Shown in pieces: positions 21,256-32,614 of a stretch of DNA of 64,000 bases. The notes under the pieces are model-generated. The model made no database searches, was not told the origin of the DNA, and saw only the letters and a program-made list of their open reading frames with translations. The position numbers and the translations under genes were made by a program. This DNA is from Austropuccinia psidii. Taxonomy: Eukaryota > Basidiomycota > Pucciniomycetes > Pucciniales > Sphaerophragmiaceae. Location of the stretch: NCBI GenBank assembly GCA_023105745.1, contig JALGQZ010000016.1:28451154-28515153 (forward strand), written 5' to 3'. Positions within the stretch are counted from its first letter, which is position 1, and each line of letters begins with the position of its first letter.

Positions 21256-21502
21256 GTAGATGTCTATCTGAGCCCTCTGAATATGATTTGTCCCTGTTAG
21301 AGTTACTAATACTTAGTTCTAACTCTTGTTCAGAAATCATGGGCATCTCTGGGACTTGCCTTTGGGATATGGCACTTCCTTGTGTGGATTCTATTCCACT
21401 GGGAATTTTGCTCTTTCTTTTCCCTTTTGAGGGATCAATTCTACCTCTGAGTCCAGCTCCATCTGATTGGATGGAGTATTGAGAGCCTCTTCTGGTAGTC
21501 AT
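20816..21502 (-). CDS. Ty3-B N-terminal polyprotein frame
   Basis: This 228-aa frame (start MTTRRGSQYSIQSDG) is polar and rich in Gln, Ser, Gly and Lys with no recognised domain. It leads toward the coiled-coil Gag. It is open end to end in an otherwise decayed element and overlaps a second frame (20809-21255) for about 440 bases. Which of the two is the true protein is unclear; its composition looks more like a secondary or overprinted frame. Confidence 0.6.
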   Translation of the reverse strand: MTTRRGSQYSIQSDGAGLRGRIDPSKGKRKSKIPSGIESTQGSAISQRQVPEMPMISEQELELSISNSNRDKSYSEGSDRHLHEPIQTVLHGVQGQRLGNVAPNTPKSDELLEHTQNVPHRGGDSGILQWMESTVIQASNQKDQGVPLQKEGGKQGRSPSSFYQQDSSQSTSPRMEEEQEKKLEETIFPKLQDSKTPKRCHGQCLQHGQNFDGIHRQGEAKNQTTSVP

Positions 21503-22186
21503 AATTTAAGAAATAAGAAATAAGAAGGTTTCAGGACATGAATTCTTCTTATGGCAATTTATAAAGGAGGTGCTCACTTTCAGAGTCCTGAATAGTGGGT
21601 CCTGGAAAGTCTAATTTCTTAGCTTTCTTTTTCTTAGTGACAATTGGTGTTGGAGAACTTGGGAAAGTTTCTTTCACCAATCATTCAACAGTGCTTTGAT
21701 TGTTTTCTGTTGGATTGTCTTCAAACACTAAAAAAGACAAATAAATATAAGTCTTTTATACAAGAAGTGTTTTTTGGTAAGATATGGAAATTTTCCACAT
21801 AAAAATTGCTTTTGTATCTTTGAATAAATGAAATATTGAATAAAAATAACTTTTTTTATTGGTTTTGAATATTTTTGAATTTTGAATTTTTATTTTTAAA
21901 GAATAAAAAAATGAATATGATTCTAGTATGAAATTAATTTATAATGTAAAATTATTTTAAATTTATAAAGTATCTCTTTTAATCATTAGAGTCACTCAAA
22001 GAAAGTTCTTCCAATTCTAAGGATGTAAAAAACCATGTGTAAGACAGTACAATTTTTTTCCAACTGCCTCAATAGATTTTAAAATCAATAAATATAAAAT
22101 TATTATATAATTCTACAATTATAATTATGATTTATCATTGGATAAACCCAATTAGAATCTTTTTAAAAGTCTTTGAAAGTAAATAT
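21503..22186 (-). other. Ty3-B 5' leader with a small, possibly spliced ORF
   Basis: About 680 bp between gag and the primer site. On the minus strand a frame near 21550-21735 reads VFEDNPTENNQSTVE, a stop, then a Lys-rich KKKKAKKLDF stretch. It is preceded by a pyrimidine-rich run ending in TAG (TTTGTCTTTTTTAG), which looks like a 3' splice site. The rest is AT-rich and empty. Confidence 0.4.
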
Positions 22187-22202
22187 CATAGCCAGGCCTC
22201 CA
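22187..22202 (-). other. Ty3-B primer-binding site
   Basis: Two bases from the 5' LTR, the minus strand reads TGGAGGCCTGGCTATG, starting with the TGG that pairs with a tRNA CCA end. The same 16-mer with two changes stands at the equivalent place in Ty3-C (41828-41843). Confidence 0.7.
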
Positions 22203-22204
22203 AA

Positions 22205-24127
22205 TTTAAGGTTTGACTATGAAACAATAAGTAAAAATTACTAATATTTCACTTATTGTACTATGAATGTCCTTACAAATAAAATAAATAAGATAAAAAA
22301 TAATTATAATAATAAAGAATTATTATAATTATGGCGTAAAAATAATTATATTATTAAATAAATATAATAATATAGTAAATAAGTGTATCAATATAAGATG
22401 ATGAATATATTCAAAAGAACTTCATTATTGTTACCAACAGGTAATAAAGGCGTAAAAAATTGTTTTTTATAAATAAAAAACAATTAATAACAATAATATT
22501 ACTAATATTAAGGTTATTTATTAAAATAAGAATTATTAAAAATAATAATAAAGGGAAAATAACGTACTTTTAACACTTAATATAATAATTTTGAAAGCTT
22601 TTACACCAAAATAATATAAATACAATTCATAAAAACTGTATTTACAAATAAAAATAGAGAAACTACAAATATTATTTAATTTTTACGTGGAAATTGAGTT
22701 AAAGAGATTTTTGAACAAAAACATTTGAATAATTGATGTAATCACAGCAAGATTGATGATTATTGTAAAGATGATCTTTGGTCTTTGATAATATCAAAGT
22801 TTTATATATGAAGAGTAAAGAATTTACCTTTTGATTTAATTATTTTAGTGTTTCTGATGTGTCTGAGGGGAAAATAGAGCAAGAAGAGCTCTATTTATAG
22901 TAGTTACCTCCCTCCTAGAGTCCAGTAAGCTTCTAGTAGACGTGTACTGATGCTATCTACTAGAAATGATCAGTAGCTTAAGGCTTGGTGATGAGTACAT
23001 CATGATCAAACCATCTTATCTCATTATTATGCTATTATTTAGAGTTATCACTATACTCCTAAGTTTGATGATGTCATATGCTTGTCAGAACCCCAAAATT
23101 TGTGGATTTTATTATATTTAATCATAAAATAATAGTATTCACAAGTTTTATCACTCATATGACTGTTAAACTTAATTCAAGATTACAGTGAGTGATCATA
23201 AATGATCAAAATTAAGCTCAAACATTGATCTTTAATAACTTTTAAGTTTTACACGCTACAGCTATTCAGAGAGTTAATTCTGATATCTTGGAATGTCCTT
23301 ATTAAACTGCCAAGAGCATTTCATTACATAATCAAAACTCTCTTTTTGATGATTTTTCTTGTAACTCATCTTTTCTGTTGAAATTTAATATTTTAAACTT
23401 CAAACCATGATTTCAAGGGGTTATACCTTGAATATTATAATAAAAATTACATAATTCTTCACTAATGAACTAGTAGAATCTGACTGTCTACTTTTTTTAA
23501 GTTTGGACCACTTTGACAACAAAGTGGTCAACAGCTCCAATGATTTTGATCAATAAACGATTACAAGTTTTAACCTTGTTTATAACTTGTAAAATAACAT
23601 TCATATCTGTGTTCTTACAATACCTATGTGGTGACTTTGTTTCTGGTTTAACTCTCTATCTTGCATATTTCAAGAGATATTAGCTAAAAATCATGAATAT
23701 ATGATTTGACCAAAAAAGTGCATATATTAAGGTTAATTCCTCAAGTATTGGATTTAAAAAATATCTTTATAATTGTTTTATGTGTGGAACTTTGCTGGGA
23801 ATCCAATGGCACAATTAATTCCACATGTTGTTTTATTGGTTTCTGAAATAATTAATGGTTTATGTTTTTTATAAGGTATTATTACTTATAACTCATTAGA
23901 TATTGACTTTACAGATATGCCATAAAAAAATATATGTGTATTTTACCATGGGGAATCTAATGGTGTAATTTAACTCACATTTTTGTTCATTATATTCTGC
24001 TTTAATTCAGATTTTGTACTTATTTATGGTATTTTACTAATTTTTGAGATAATTGTCATAAGTATAATTATTACAGAAATTTTGCTGTGACCTTTTTGGA
24101 CATGTGGTCATATCTCAAAGGCTCACA
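22205..24127 (-). repeat. Ty3-B 5' LTR (LTR-B)
   Basis: Direct repeat of 13676-15598 and of equal length. The plus-strand start is TTTAAGG instead of TGTAAGG, a changed terminal base that would block integrase recognition. Confidence 0.93.
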
Positions 24128-24132
24128 TCCTC

Positions 24133-24514
24133 TATCACTATAAATACTGGCTGGAAGACCATGTTTGGAAAAGACTTGGTTGATGAAAATTTGAGCTAAG
24201 TCCAGGGCAGTAATTGTTCCATAAGCTGGAATGAAGATTGTCATTTTTGAGAACCTGTCCACAACTACTAAAATTAAATCAAAGTCATTTGAGAAGGGAA
24301 ATTGAGCTATTAAGTCCATTGATGAAGAACTCCAAGGACCAGATGGAATTTGAAGAGGCTTGAGTAATACAAACTTCTTATGATGAATGATCTTGTTTCT
24401 TGAACATTGCTGACATGAGGACACATAGTCCTTAATAAATTGATTCATGCCAGCCCAATAAAAATCCCTCTTAATGAGCTTGAGGGTCTTCTCCTGGCCA
24501 GGGTGGCCAGCCAA
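24133..24514 (-). pseudogene. Ty3-A integrase N-terminal part, truncated by Ty3-B
   Basis: The frame has the zinc-binding domain (MAGHPGQEKTLKLI ... CQQCSRNK), the first catalytic Asp in SSSMDLIAQFP, VVVDRFSKMTIF, and the second catalytic Asp in ASIYSDRG. Directly after DRG the frame enters the Ty3-B LTR. The rest continues at 13675 and below. Confidence 0.93.
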
Positions 24515-24661
24515 TTGTTAGTCATGACACTTTTGAAGAATATTCAGTTGGATTGATTCATTGCTTGGGACTACCACTCTATCTTTGAATGACAATAATT
24601 TGTTTTGAGGTTCAAGAGAATAATCTGAAACTGATTCACCTCTTGCTAATTGCTTGAGTAT

Positions 24662-25174
24662 TTATTTATAGTCTGTATCTTGCCATACTTCCTTTTGGAT
24701 CTGATCAACTAAATCTGAGAAAATTTCCACTTTGATTGAGAAGCATCTTGACTCTTGAATTCCATCTTGCTTGATTACTTGGTGAAAGGTTTGAGGATTA
24801 TTGCTGATGAAGTTCACCCCCCTCTCTGGGTACATGTCTTCCTGACGTGACACGGCATCTGGAAAAGTGGCCAGCCAGCCTGGGCGGTAAGTAATAGTGA
24901 AGTGAAACTCCGAAAAAAACTCAGCCCAATGGGCCTGACGACAAGCCAGACTTTTGGAAGACATGAAATAACAAAGGGAAGAGTTGTCTTTAAAGACTTC
25001 AAAAGGATTGGAAAGAGAAAGAGGAAAAGCTCTCCAGCACTTGAGAGCCCAAACTATGCCAAGAACTTCCTTGTCATGAATTTCATAGTTGAGCTCAGCT
25101 GGGAGAAGCTTGCAGCTATCAAATGCAATGGTATGCTTTCCTGAGTCATTCAACTGACTCAGTACAGCACCCAA
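24662..25174 (-). pseudogene. Ty3-A RNase H
   Basis: This 170-aa frame starts at GAVLSQLND and carries AELNYEIHDKEVLGIVWALKCWR (with the catalytic Glu region), FEVFKDNSSLCYF and RQAHWAEFFSEFHFTITYRPG, ending in DAVSRQED. The first Asp lies upstream in the shifted stretch at 25175-25200. A frameshift separates it from RT, and a gap with stops (24515-24661) separates it from integrase. Confidence 0.88.
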
Positions 25175-25197
25175 GGCAGAATCAGAAGCATCAGTCT

Positions 25198-26200
25198 TTA
25201 AAATAGTTGGTAGAGAAGGATTGAAATTAGAAAGGATAGGAGCAGTGGTGAATGCTTCTTTGAGTACTTGAAACTGACTAAGAGCTTCCTCATTGAAGAT
25301 AAAAGGAGATTCACTTTTGAGAAGGGAAGTGAGAGCAGTGTTTTTTTGGAGTAATTTTTAATGAAACAACAATAGAAATTGGCAAAGCAAAGAAAAGATT
25401 GAAGGGCTTTGATGTTCTTGGGCTGAGGCCAATTGAGGATTTTCTGAACTTTTGAAGAATCCATCTTGAGGCCATCCCTTGAAACAACATAGCCCAAGTA
25501 TTCCAAACTTGAGGCATGGCATACACACTTGGAGGCTTTGGAAAACAAATTATTGTGCCTCAGTCTTTGGAGGACAGAGGCCACATCTTTGACATGTTCC
25601 TCCTCAGAGCCAGAAAAGACCATAATATTATCTAAATAAGCTATGACAAAAATGTCCCAGAAATCTGAAAATATATCATTCATAAGATTCTGGAAAGAAG
25701 CAGGAGCATTGGTGAGGCCAAATTGCATAACCACCATATTTGGCTCTAAGGGCAGTTAAGTGCCCACCCCCCTCTTTGATTCTCAAGAGATTATATGCAC
25801 CGCACAGATCTATCTTGGAGAAGATAGTGGCACTGTTGAATACAGTAAGAAGCTGGTTCATAGGAGGAACAGGATAACTGTTCTTCCTAGTGACAGAATT
25901 GAGTTTGTGGTATTCAACACAAAAACAAAGACCTCCATCCTTTTTCTTGACAAAAAGGACAGGTGCTCCTGTTGAAGAGGAGCTTGGACTTATGAAAACG
26001 TTTTCTACATTCTCTGAAATGTAGGCCCACAGTGTTTCTGACCCTTGATTTGATAATGAGTAGATAACACCAACTGGAGGTAGCAGACCTTCCAGTTTGA
26101 TATGATGATCACAGGCGCAGTGTGGAGGAAGTTTCTCTAATTTCACCTTGGAGAATACATCAAAATATTGGTGATAAGCAGGAAGAACTACCTTCAACAC
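25198..26200 (-). pseudogene. Ty3-A reverse transcriptase
   Basis: Two overlapping frames (25676-26200 and 25198-25737) cover RT. The first has YSLSNQGSETLWAYISENV, VLFVKKKDGGLCFCVEYHKLN and FSKIDLCGAYNLLRI (first catalytic Asp). The second has QFGLTNAPASFQNLMND, then AYLDNIMVFS, the YxDD box with the last Asp as Asn, and the LEYLGYVVSRDGLKMD connection. The frames meet near 25737-25745, a one-base shift. Confidence 0.92.
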
Positions 26201-26700
26201 AGTTTCAACTTCCTCTGGCTCTTCCTCCTCATCCCACTGCTCCTACAGGGAGGAATAAAAAGATAAAGGAGGAAGGTCCATCTCCCCTTGAAAGAGATGA
26301 AGTGAAGATATAGCAACATCTTCTCCAACATCTTTTATCTATTTGAAGACCTCATCTCTTGATATAAGTAATTACTGAGATGGCATGATGGAAGGGATAT
26401 GGAAAGAAGGAGGAAGGGAAGGTGTCTTAAGTTCACCAACCAGAGCAACACTGCTGACAGCAGTGGCCAAGGCATTACTAGCAGAAGATTTAATACCACC
26501 AGAATCCTTATGACTAGAATAATAGGTGATCAGTCCATTTTTCTAATCAATAATAGGATTGAAATGGTAGAGGAAATCATAGCTCAATAGTAGGTCTTCT
26601 CCTTTGGGTGAATCTATCATAAAAAAGTCCCATTCAAAGCTTGGGAAGGAAGGAAAGTCAACTACCCACTTGGTCTAATGGGCGATGAACAAGGCAGGGG
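26201..26700 (-). other. Ty3-A protease-RT linker, decayed
   Basis: About 500 bp join the protease and RT coding parts. No long minus frame survives and I recognise no domain. The plus frames here (26122-26313, 26399-26590) are antisense shadows. Confidence 0.5.
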
Positions 26701-26701
26701 A

Positions 26702-26938
26702 TTAATTTGAATCCAGAATGAAGAGAGGAATTTTTTCAGGGAGCTCTGACAAAGTCAATGAGTACTTGAGAACAAAATTCTTTGCAAAAAAAGAGTTTGT
26801 AGCACCAGAATCAATGAGAATACTATAAAAAATATCAGAGACAGAAGAAAAAATAAGAAATTTCAAGGATTTCTTAACACTAGTATTCAGAGTGCACAAT
26901 TGTGCTCTTGAGGGAAATAAGTGAGAACCATTGAACAC
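26702..26938 (-). pseudogene. Ty3-A aspartic protease
   Basis: The 78-aa frame holds the active site as ILIDSGATNSFFAKNFVLKY (D-S-G). In the family the residue after AT is usually His; Asn stands here. It is preceded by a broken stretch after the zinc knuckle. Only the first half of the protease fold is open. Confidence 0.85.
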
Positions 26939-27252
26939 ATCATGATCCCCACTCAGGCTTTTCCCTGCTTGCTAGGGAAGCCTCTTGATGACCCAGGCTT
27001 GTTCTGAGGTCTCTTGAAGCATTTTTAAATTGGGTGCTTTCCACCACAATAAGTACACAACCCTTCTTTGATCCTCCTCTCCTTTTCAGAATCAATTAAT
27101 TTATTGTCCTTACTAAGCATAGAAGAATGGGGCTTGTCCTTTGAAGCTTGAAATTGGTTACCCTTCTTATTCTTCTTATGGTGAGGCCTTTTCAAAGATG
27201 AGTCTTGAGGAGGCCTTTAAGAATTGGATCCAGTAATAGGAGGCTTCTTTTC
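26939..27252 (-). pseudogene. Ty3-A Gag C-terminus with zinc knuckle
   Basis: Between two open pieces, the minus strand near 27025-27060 reads GLCTYCGGKHPI, stop, KC: a CX2CX3HX3-4C knuckle interrupted by a TAA. A basic stretch (PHHKKNKKG) lies about 40 codons upstream near 27165-27195. Confidence 0.75.
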
Positions 27253-28275
27253 TCAATGACTACCCTTCTCTTTCTGTCTCTCATGGTATCTGGTATCTAA
27301 TTCCAGAGTAATGTCCATGAGTTCTTGAAGAGTATCAAAATTACCAGGGTAGGAATCCAGCTGGTCCAAAAGTCTTGATTCCAATCCTCTTCTATAGACA
27401 TGAATATAAGCAATTTCTCCCCAATCTCCAATTCTTGACATTAAATTCTAAAATAAGCAAAGTACAAGGATACATGACCACTTTCCTTCATCCTCGAATT
27501 GTCCAACCACTGTTCAGTTTGTCTAGCTTCATTGGGATCACCAAAAAGAGTGAATAATTGGGTTTCAAATAACTGCAAATTATTGAGGAGGTAGGAAGGA
27601 TCTTCATTGGAAATATTTGAAAGGTAGGGTTCAACCCATTTTCCAGCTCTACCAGTGAGAAAAGAAGTTTAGTACAGAACTTTCTTCCCATCAGAGAAGA
27701 AATTTGCTGCATAATTGTGAAAAATCAATTGACAGGATTGGATAAATCCTCTCAATTTCTGAGCTTGAGTACCATCAAAAGAATCAGGTGATTTCATTGA
27801 TGGAGTCTTGAATGCAGGGGATTTGGAATTGTCCCTGGGGGCAGATGCTTGATAGAGGTGTCCCATAATATTAGCCATTTGCTCCATGATATTGAGGAGA
27901 TTTGGATCATATTTAGAGACAAGGGATTGATTAGTAGGGGCTACATTAGAACCCTGGGGTACCTCTGGAGCATTTGCCAAAGCATCTGCTACTTCAGTTT
28001 CCCCAGAATCCTCCCCCTCTTAATCTTGCTCTTGCACCTTCAGACATGCCAGGGTAACCACCCAAAGGTCCAGAGAAAGATCTTGATCTTCTTGATTTCA
28101 TTCCCCCTCTTCTGGAGGGTGCTGCTCCTTTGATTGGTGGTCCTCTGTCCAAATTTGCACTCAGTTGATGAACTGATGGTGTGTGATCAAGAGGAAGCCT
28201 TTCTGTAGGAGTGAGAACAGCTGCATTTTTTTGGGATCTAGTATTCTTGGCTGGAGGGCTATGCTGAACTGGAAT
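27253..28275 (-). pseudogene. Ty3-A Gag
   Basis: Gag is readable in three parts. 27994-28275 is a basic, Arg/Pro-rich N-terminus (HSPPAKNTRSQKN, SRRGGMKSRRSRS). 27669-27980 has the capsid start (MKSPDSFDGTQAQKLRGFI). 27253-27441 has the capsid C-terminal part (DQLDSYPGNFDTLQELMD). The expected start codon appears as ATT at 28273-28275 in front of PVQHSPP, a lost ATG; the ATG in frame further upstream (28326) lies in the leader. At least two frame breaks lie between 27442 and 27668. Confidence 0.85.
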
Positions 28276-29019
28276 TATTGAGAAATTAAAATAAAAAATT
28301 GATGATACTTGACAATAAGGAATCAAAGCTTGGCCAAATCAATAATCAATAAAATATTGATGATCTTGAGGAATAAATTAACAGTATTGAGGTGAAATCA
28401 AATTCAATCAATCAATCAATTCAATCAATATCAATAAATATTGAAGAATTCAATAATCAATCAATCAATCAATGTCAAGAATCAATCAAATATCAATAAA
28501 TATTGAAGACTTCAATAATCAATCAATCAATCAATCAATGTCTTCAATTTAAAATCAAATCTTGAGGAATCAATAAGTCAAAACAATATCTTCAGGAGTC
28601 AATTGATTATCTTGATGAATCAAAAGCAATTCTTGAAGATAAATCAGTTATCTTGAGGATCCCAAATCAATAAATGAATCCAATCCAAAACCAAATTCCT
28701 GAATTGCTGAATCAATAAACCAATGAATCCCAACTAATCAATTAACCAATAAATAAAATTCCTGATAAGACCTGAATAAGAAAACAAAAAGAGAAATTTG
28801 ATTGAGATATAATTGAGAATAAAGTGAGATGGTCAGAAATGATTAAGAAATGAAAAGAATCAATTTTCATATGAATATAATGAGTGATATGAAAATTTAT
28901 GAGAGAAAATTCATAATCATAAAGAATCATAAAATAATAAAGAGATCATAATTGATGAATGAGAGAAAATAAATTAAATGAATGAAAAGAAAGAATCAAA
29001 TATGAGTTAATTGATTTAA
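28276..29019. repeat. Ty3-A 5' leader with (CAAT)n-type tandem repeats
   Basis: About 740 AT-rich bp between gag and the 5' LTR. Around 28401-28552 runs of CAATCAATCAAT are arranged in two near-identical blocks of about 60 bp (each AATATTGAAGA(A/C)TTCAATAATC followed by CAAT repeats). No coding region. Confidence 0.65.
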
Positions 29020-29711
29020 TGTCACAGGGGCTCTTTTAAGTGAGGAGGGCCTGGCGCTCAGTAAACTGGGACTCACTGAAGAGGAATAAAAGGATAAGAA
29101 AGGCTAAACACTTAAGAGTGTAATGAGAGTCAGATTGATAAGAGATACTAATATAAGAAAAGAAGAAACAAGAATAAGAATAAGAAATAGAAGAGCTAAC
29201 CACAAACAAGTCCAAGTCCACTGCTTCAGCCTGTCAGAAGGAAAGAGGAGGGTTCATAAGGATATGGCCACCACACCTCATACTGAACAGGAAAGAGAGA
29301 AATGCAAAGGCTAACTTAATACCAACAATTATAATACCCAAAAATAAGAGTAAGAATAATTATAAAATGATAAATCAACTAAATTAGCTAACTGGGGAAA
29401 AGTCTCCAGGGGAGAGAAAGAGGGGCTGGTATATGTGAGAATCCCCAGCCCTGATCCAGACAGAGAGTTTTCATTAGAGGGATTGATTATTGAATTGAGT
29501 CTGGAAAATACAGGTACTGTACAAACTGTACAGGAGGAGTGGTAGTGTTGAGTGATCATACAGTTTCAGGATGATGTATCCAAACTGTATGCATTTTTAA
29601 GCAAGGAAGATTGGTGAAACTAATTTCTTATACACACAGTGGATTGCTGATTTGAGGTGTTTGAGTGGGTGTAAGATTGAATACCCTTACCCCTGACTAG
29701 TGGTTGTTAAA
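29020..29711 (-). repeat. Ty3-A 5' LTR (LTR-A)
   Basis: This 692-bp copy starts TGTCACAGGGGCTC and ends TGTTAAA (the intact end is TGTTACA at 10072-10078). TAGGG follows directly. It lacks a segment of roughly 60-80 bp near 29590 that is present in the other two copies. Confidence 0.92.
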
Positions 29712-29716
29712 TAGGG

Positions 29717-32614
29717 GTAATTTAAATAATATTTAGATATGAATTTATGGAAAGGCCGATGTTGAAAAAATATAAATAAAGTGGAAACAAAAAGTGAGGA
29801 AAACAATTTAACAAAATAATTAATGGTCCAACATCGACTGTTGGAGAATTGGTGGTGGAAAAGAAGATCCCAGTTCTCCCACCTGGTCACAAAGGCCTTG
29901 GGGTAAGTGTGGTTTGGGGCAGAAAAATATTTGCAAAAATAATGGTGGTTTCAGCTAGGATCAAGAAAGGGGTCCTCATTTTAGATTAGAATTACAATGG
30001 GAGGCACCAAAGTCAAATATTGATTTATCTCAGAAAATCTTTCAGTAAATCATGAAAGGCTGTGTATTCTAATATATCTGATTAGATTTTTTTCGAATAA
30101 AATTTTCATCATCTTTTGGAAAACCTTAATAAATATTTTTCAATAAGCTTTCAAATACATGCAAATATTTTCAGTATTTTTTCAGAGGTGAATATCATAT
30201 GTTGGAAAATAAACTTATATTTTACTATTATCATAATATTTTCAAGCTATGATTCTTTCTCAATGATTATTTTTCATGTTGAAGAAATATAAGGAGGAAG
30301 TAAAAAACTTTTGAACAAAAATTCAATTCTTATACTTTTGAGAAAATTTTACACCAAAAAACTAGATTTTATAGAATTATTGGTGTCAAAGAAAAATATG
30401 CATAAATATAGATTTAAAATCTAAATGGTCTTTTAGCATAGGAATGAAATATCCCTTCAGCATCAAATAAGTAACAGGTATATAGCTTTTGAGATATTAT
30501 TAGTATTGGAAGTTAATTCATAACTTTTTTTCATTGTTAGTTTAAAATTCTCACTCTATTTGAAGCAACTATTTTTTTTCATCAAGCACAATTTATTAAT
30601 TGAAATTATAGAACCATTCTCAACATTTGTCAAAATGAAAAGATTTTGTATGAATAGTAAGAGAGATATTTTCATTATAATCTTGGAATCAATAGAAATT
30701 CATGAGCTAAAAAGGTGGCAAATAATTAAATTGGTAAAATTCATCTTTTATTAATAAATGTCACATTTTGATTTTTGTAAATAAAGTCTTCTTTTTCAAA
30801 GAGTTTATACTTATACAGAGTAATTGATTTCTATTATGACATAATACATATGGTATGATTTTGGAGCTTTTCTTGACATACTTTTCTCCAAATTTGTGTC
30901 TTTCAAAGGACCATTTTTATTTTTGTCAATAGAATGGGTAAATATTGGTTTTAAAAATGGTTTTTAAATAAGATTTTGACTATCAATATTATAATTATGT
31001 ATAATTGAAATTAAGTTAACACAATCAGGGGAATATATTGAGAAATATTGTGTTCATAGAAAATTGATATTAATAAAGATATCTGTATGTAAAGTAAATT
31101 TGGGAAAATATATATATGGGAATGAATTTAAATGTGGTAAAATTCACGTAGAGAAAATGATATTTCTCCAAAAAGAGGTCTGAAATGGGAAATAAGAAGA
31201 TAATTATTTTGTCTCTTTTGGAATTAAAGGTATCAAGCTTTATATTAATTAAAAGGCTTCAAATAGAATTTCCAGAAGGGCCAAGAATCTTTTGTAAGAG
31301 TTATGCTTGGCCAAACTCAGATTTGGAAAAATATGTGTTTCTCAGTGAAACTTTGACAATTTGATACCTAAATTCACCTGAATTTCCTGTGAAATATAAT
31401 TTTGGAAAGGAAAGCCTATTGTCTATTTAAATGGATATAATTTTAATCATTAAATTAATTTTTGGGGTTTATTCATTTTGATCAATCATTTATTGTTTTA
31501 AGAATCCAAATTCTGTTTCATCTTAAAGTGGAATCCCTTTTCAATAGTTGTGTTCTTTTTTAAGCATTAATATTGGAGCTTAAATGTTCTTAAGAATACC
31601 AATAATTGTATTAATCAATTTCTCATGAGAGGATTTCAAATTTATATAGTTTATAGAGCAAATATGGACAAGATTGGACAAATGGTTATTTCCAAAGATA
31701 GAGCTGAATATATTGATATTATTTAGGATATGGATTTTGAATTAAATTAGTACTGAGTATTTAATAATAAGATTATTTTGCGTGTTTAAAATAAAGTTTG
31801 AGAAAATTGAAGTAGATATTCTCAGCCAGATCTGTAAGAAGCTCAAAGTAAGCCTTACCAAAATAGAAATGGGATAGCTGAGGCCTTTCCATGAAGAGAT
31901 CTCATCAAATTGATTCCCATTAAAAGATATTACTAATAATAGATATTTTATTTTGAGTAAATAGGTAATAAATGTGGCTATATTGATGTTAAGATGAGAA
32001 TCAGTTGTAAGATACAATATGTAAATTCAATTTTGTAGAAATAGGTGTAGCTTAGATAAATTCATGTTTCAAAATTCATAAAGAATTTCAATTCCTTTTA
32101 TTTAAAAGATAAAATGGGAAACTGTAAATGATTTACTTTTCTAATTAAATATTATGAAATAGGTTTCTATGGAAAATAAAAGCTATAAATATCTGGTCAA
32201 AAGGGAATCAATTTTGTAATTTATTGTCTTTGGTGTGGAAGAAACGCGGCTATATTAATATCTAAATTTAAATAAGATTCCAGAAAGACTATTTTATCTA
32301 CAATATATAGGTTTGGTGTGAACCATGTTTCAAACTTCAATTATGTCATACATTTTTCTGTTTCAATTCATCTATTTCAAGAAAAGCTTATTTTTACAAA
32401 TATGTGTGATTTGGAAGGCTGTGGATTGAGATATATTTATCTATTTTATGTATTGAAAACTTATAATTAAAGCTAGCACATATATCAAGCTCTATTTTTA
32501 CAAAACCTCAATATGTCCAAATGAAATCTTTGGAGTGGAAGGATTTAAAAAGATATCCTGAAATATGTTGAAACAAGAATTGGTGTGTGAAATTCCTGTA
32601 TTTTACATAATATG
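29717..32614. other. AT-rich stretch, no gene
   Basis: About 2.9 kb with stop codons in all frames; open frames are below 95 codons and low in complexity. A short inverted repeat (CCAACATCGACTGTTGG) lies at 29828-29844. I see no LTR edges, domains or RNA genes. Confidence 0.6.

Larger units (their letters stand above)
13676..24127 (-). mobile_element. Ty3-B: Ty3/gypsy element with 1.9-kb LTRs, inserted in Ty3-A
   Basis: LTRs of equal length (1923 bp) at 13676-15598 and 22205-24127 run in the same direction and enclose minus-strand integrase, RNase H, RT, protease and gag. TG...CA ends (TGTAAGG...GGCTCACA on the plus strand; the right copy starts TTTAAGG). The duplication is TCCTG (13671-13675) against TCCTC (24128-24132), one mismatch. 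Rejoining the flanks restores the Ty3-A integrase frame, which independently proves the insertion. Confidence 0.95.
8566..29711 (-). mobile_element. Ty3-A: Ty3/gypsy chromovirus with nested insertions
   Basis: The LTRs (8566-10078 and 29020-29711) start TGTCACAGG and end near TGTTACA. The perfect 5-bp duplication TAGGG lies at 8561-8565 and 29712-29716, proving that both ends belong to one insertion 21 kb apart. The minus-strand order is gag, zinc knuckle, protease, RT, RNase H, integrase, chromodomain. It holds a solo LTR of its own family in the left LTR and the whole of Ty3-B in the integrase. Removing both leaves roughly 10 kb. A plus-strand accessory gene lies between pol and the 3' LTR. 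Confidence 0.93.

Noticed and set aside
28401..28552. CRISPR-like repeats of CAATCAAT
   Set aside because: They are simple tandem microsatellites without unique spacers, in a eukaryotic retroelement leader.
29820..29920. Possible small structured RNA (short hairpin and GC-richer patch)
   Set aside because: No tRNA, 5S, snRNA or SINE landmarks could be placed, and a single 5-6 bp stem is expected by chance.
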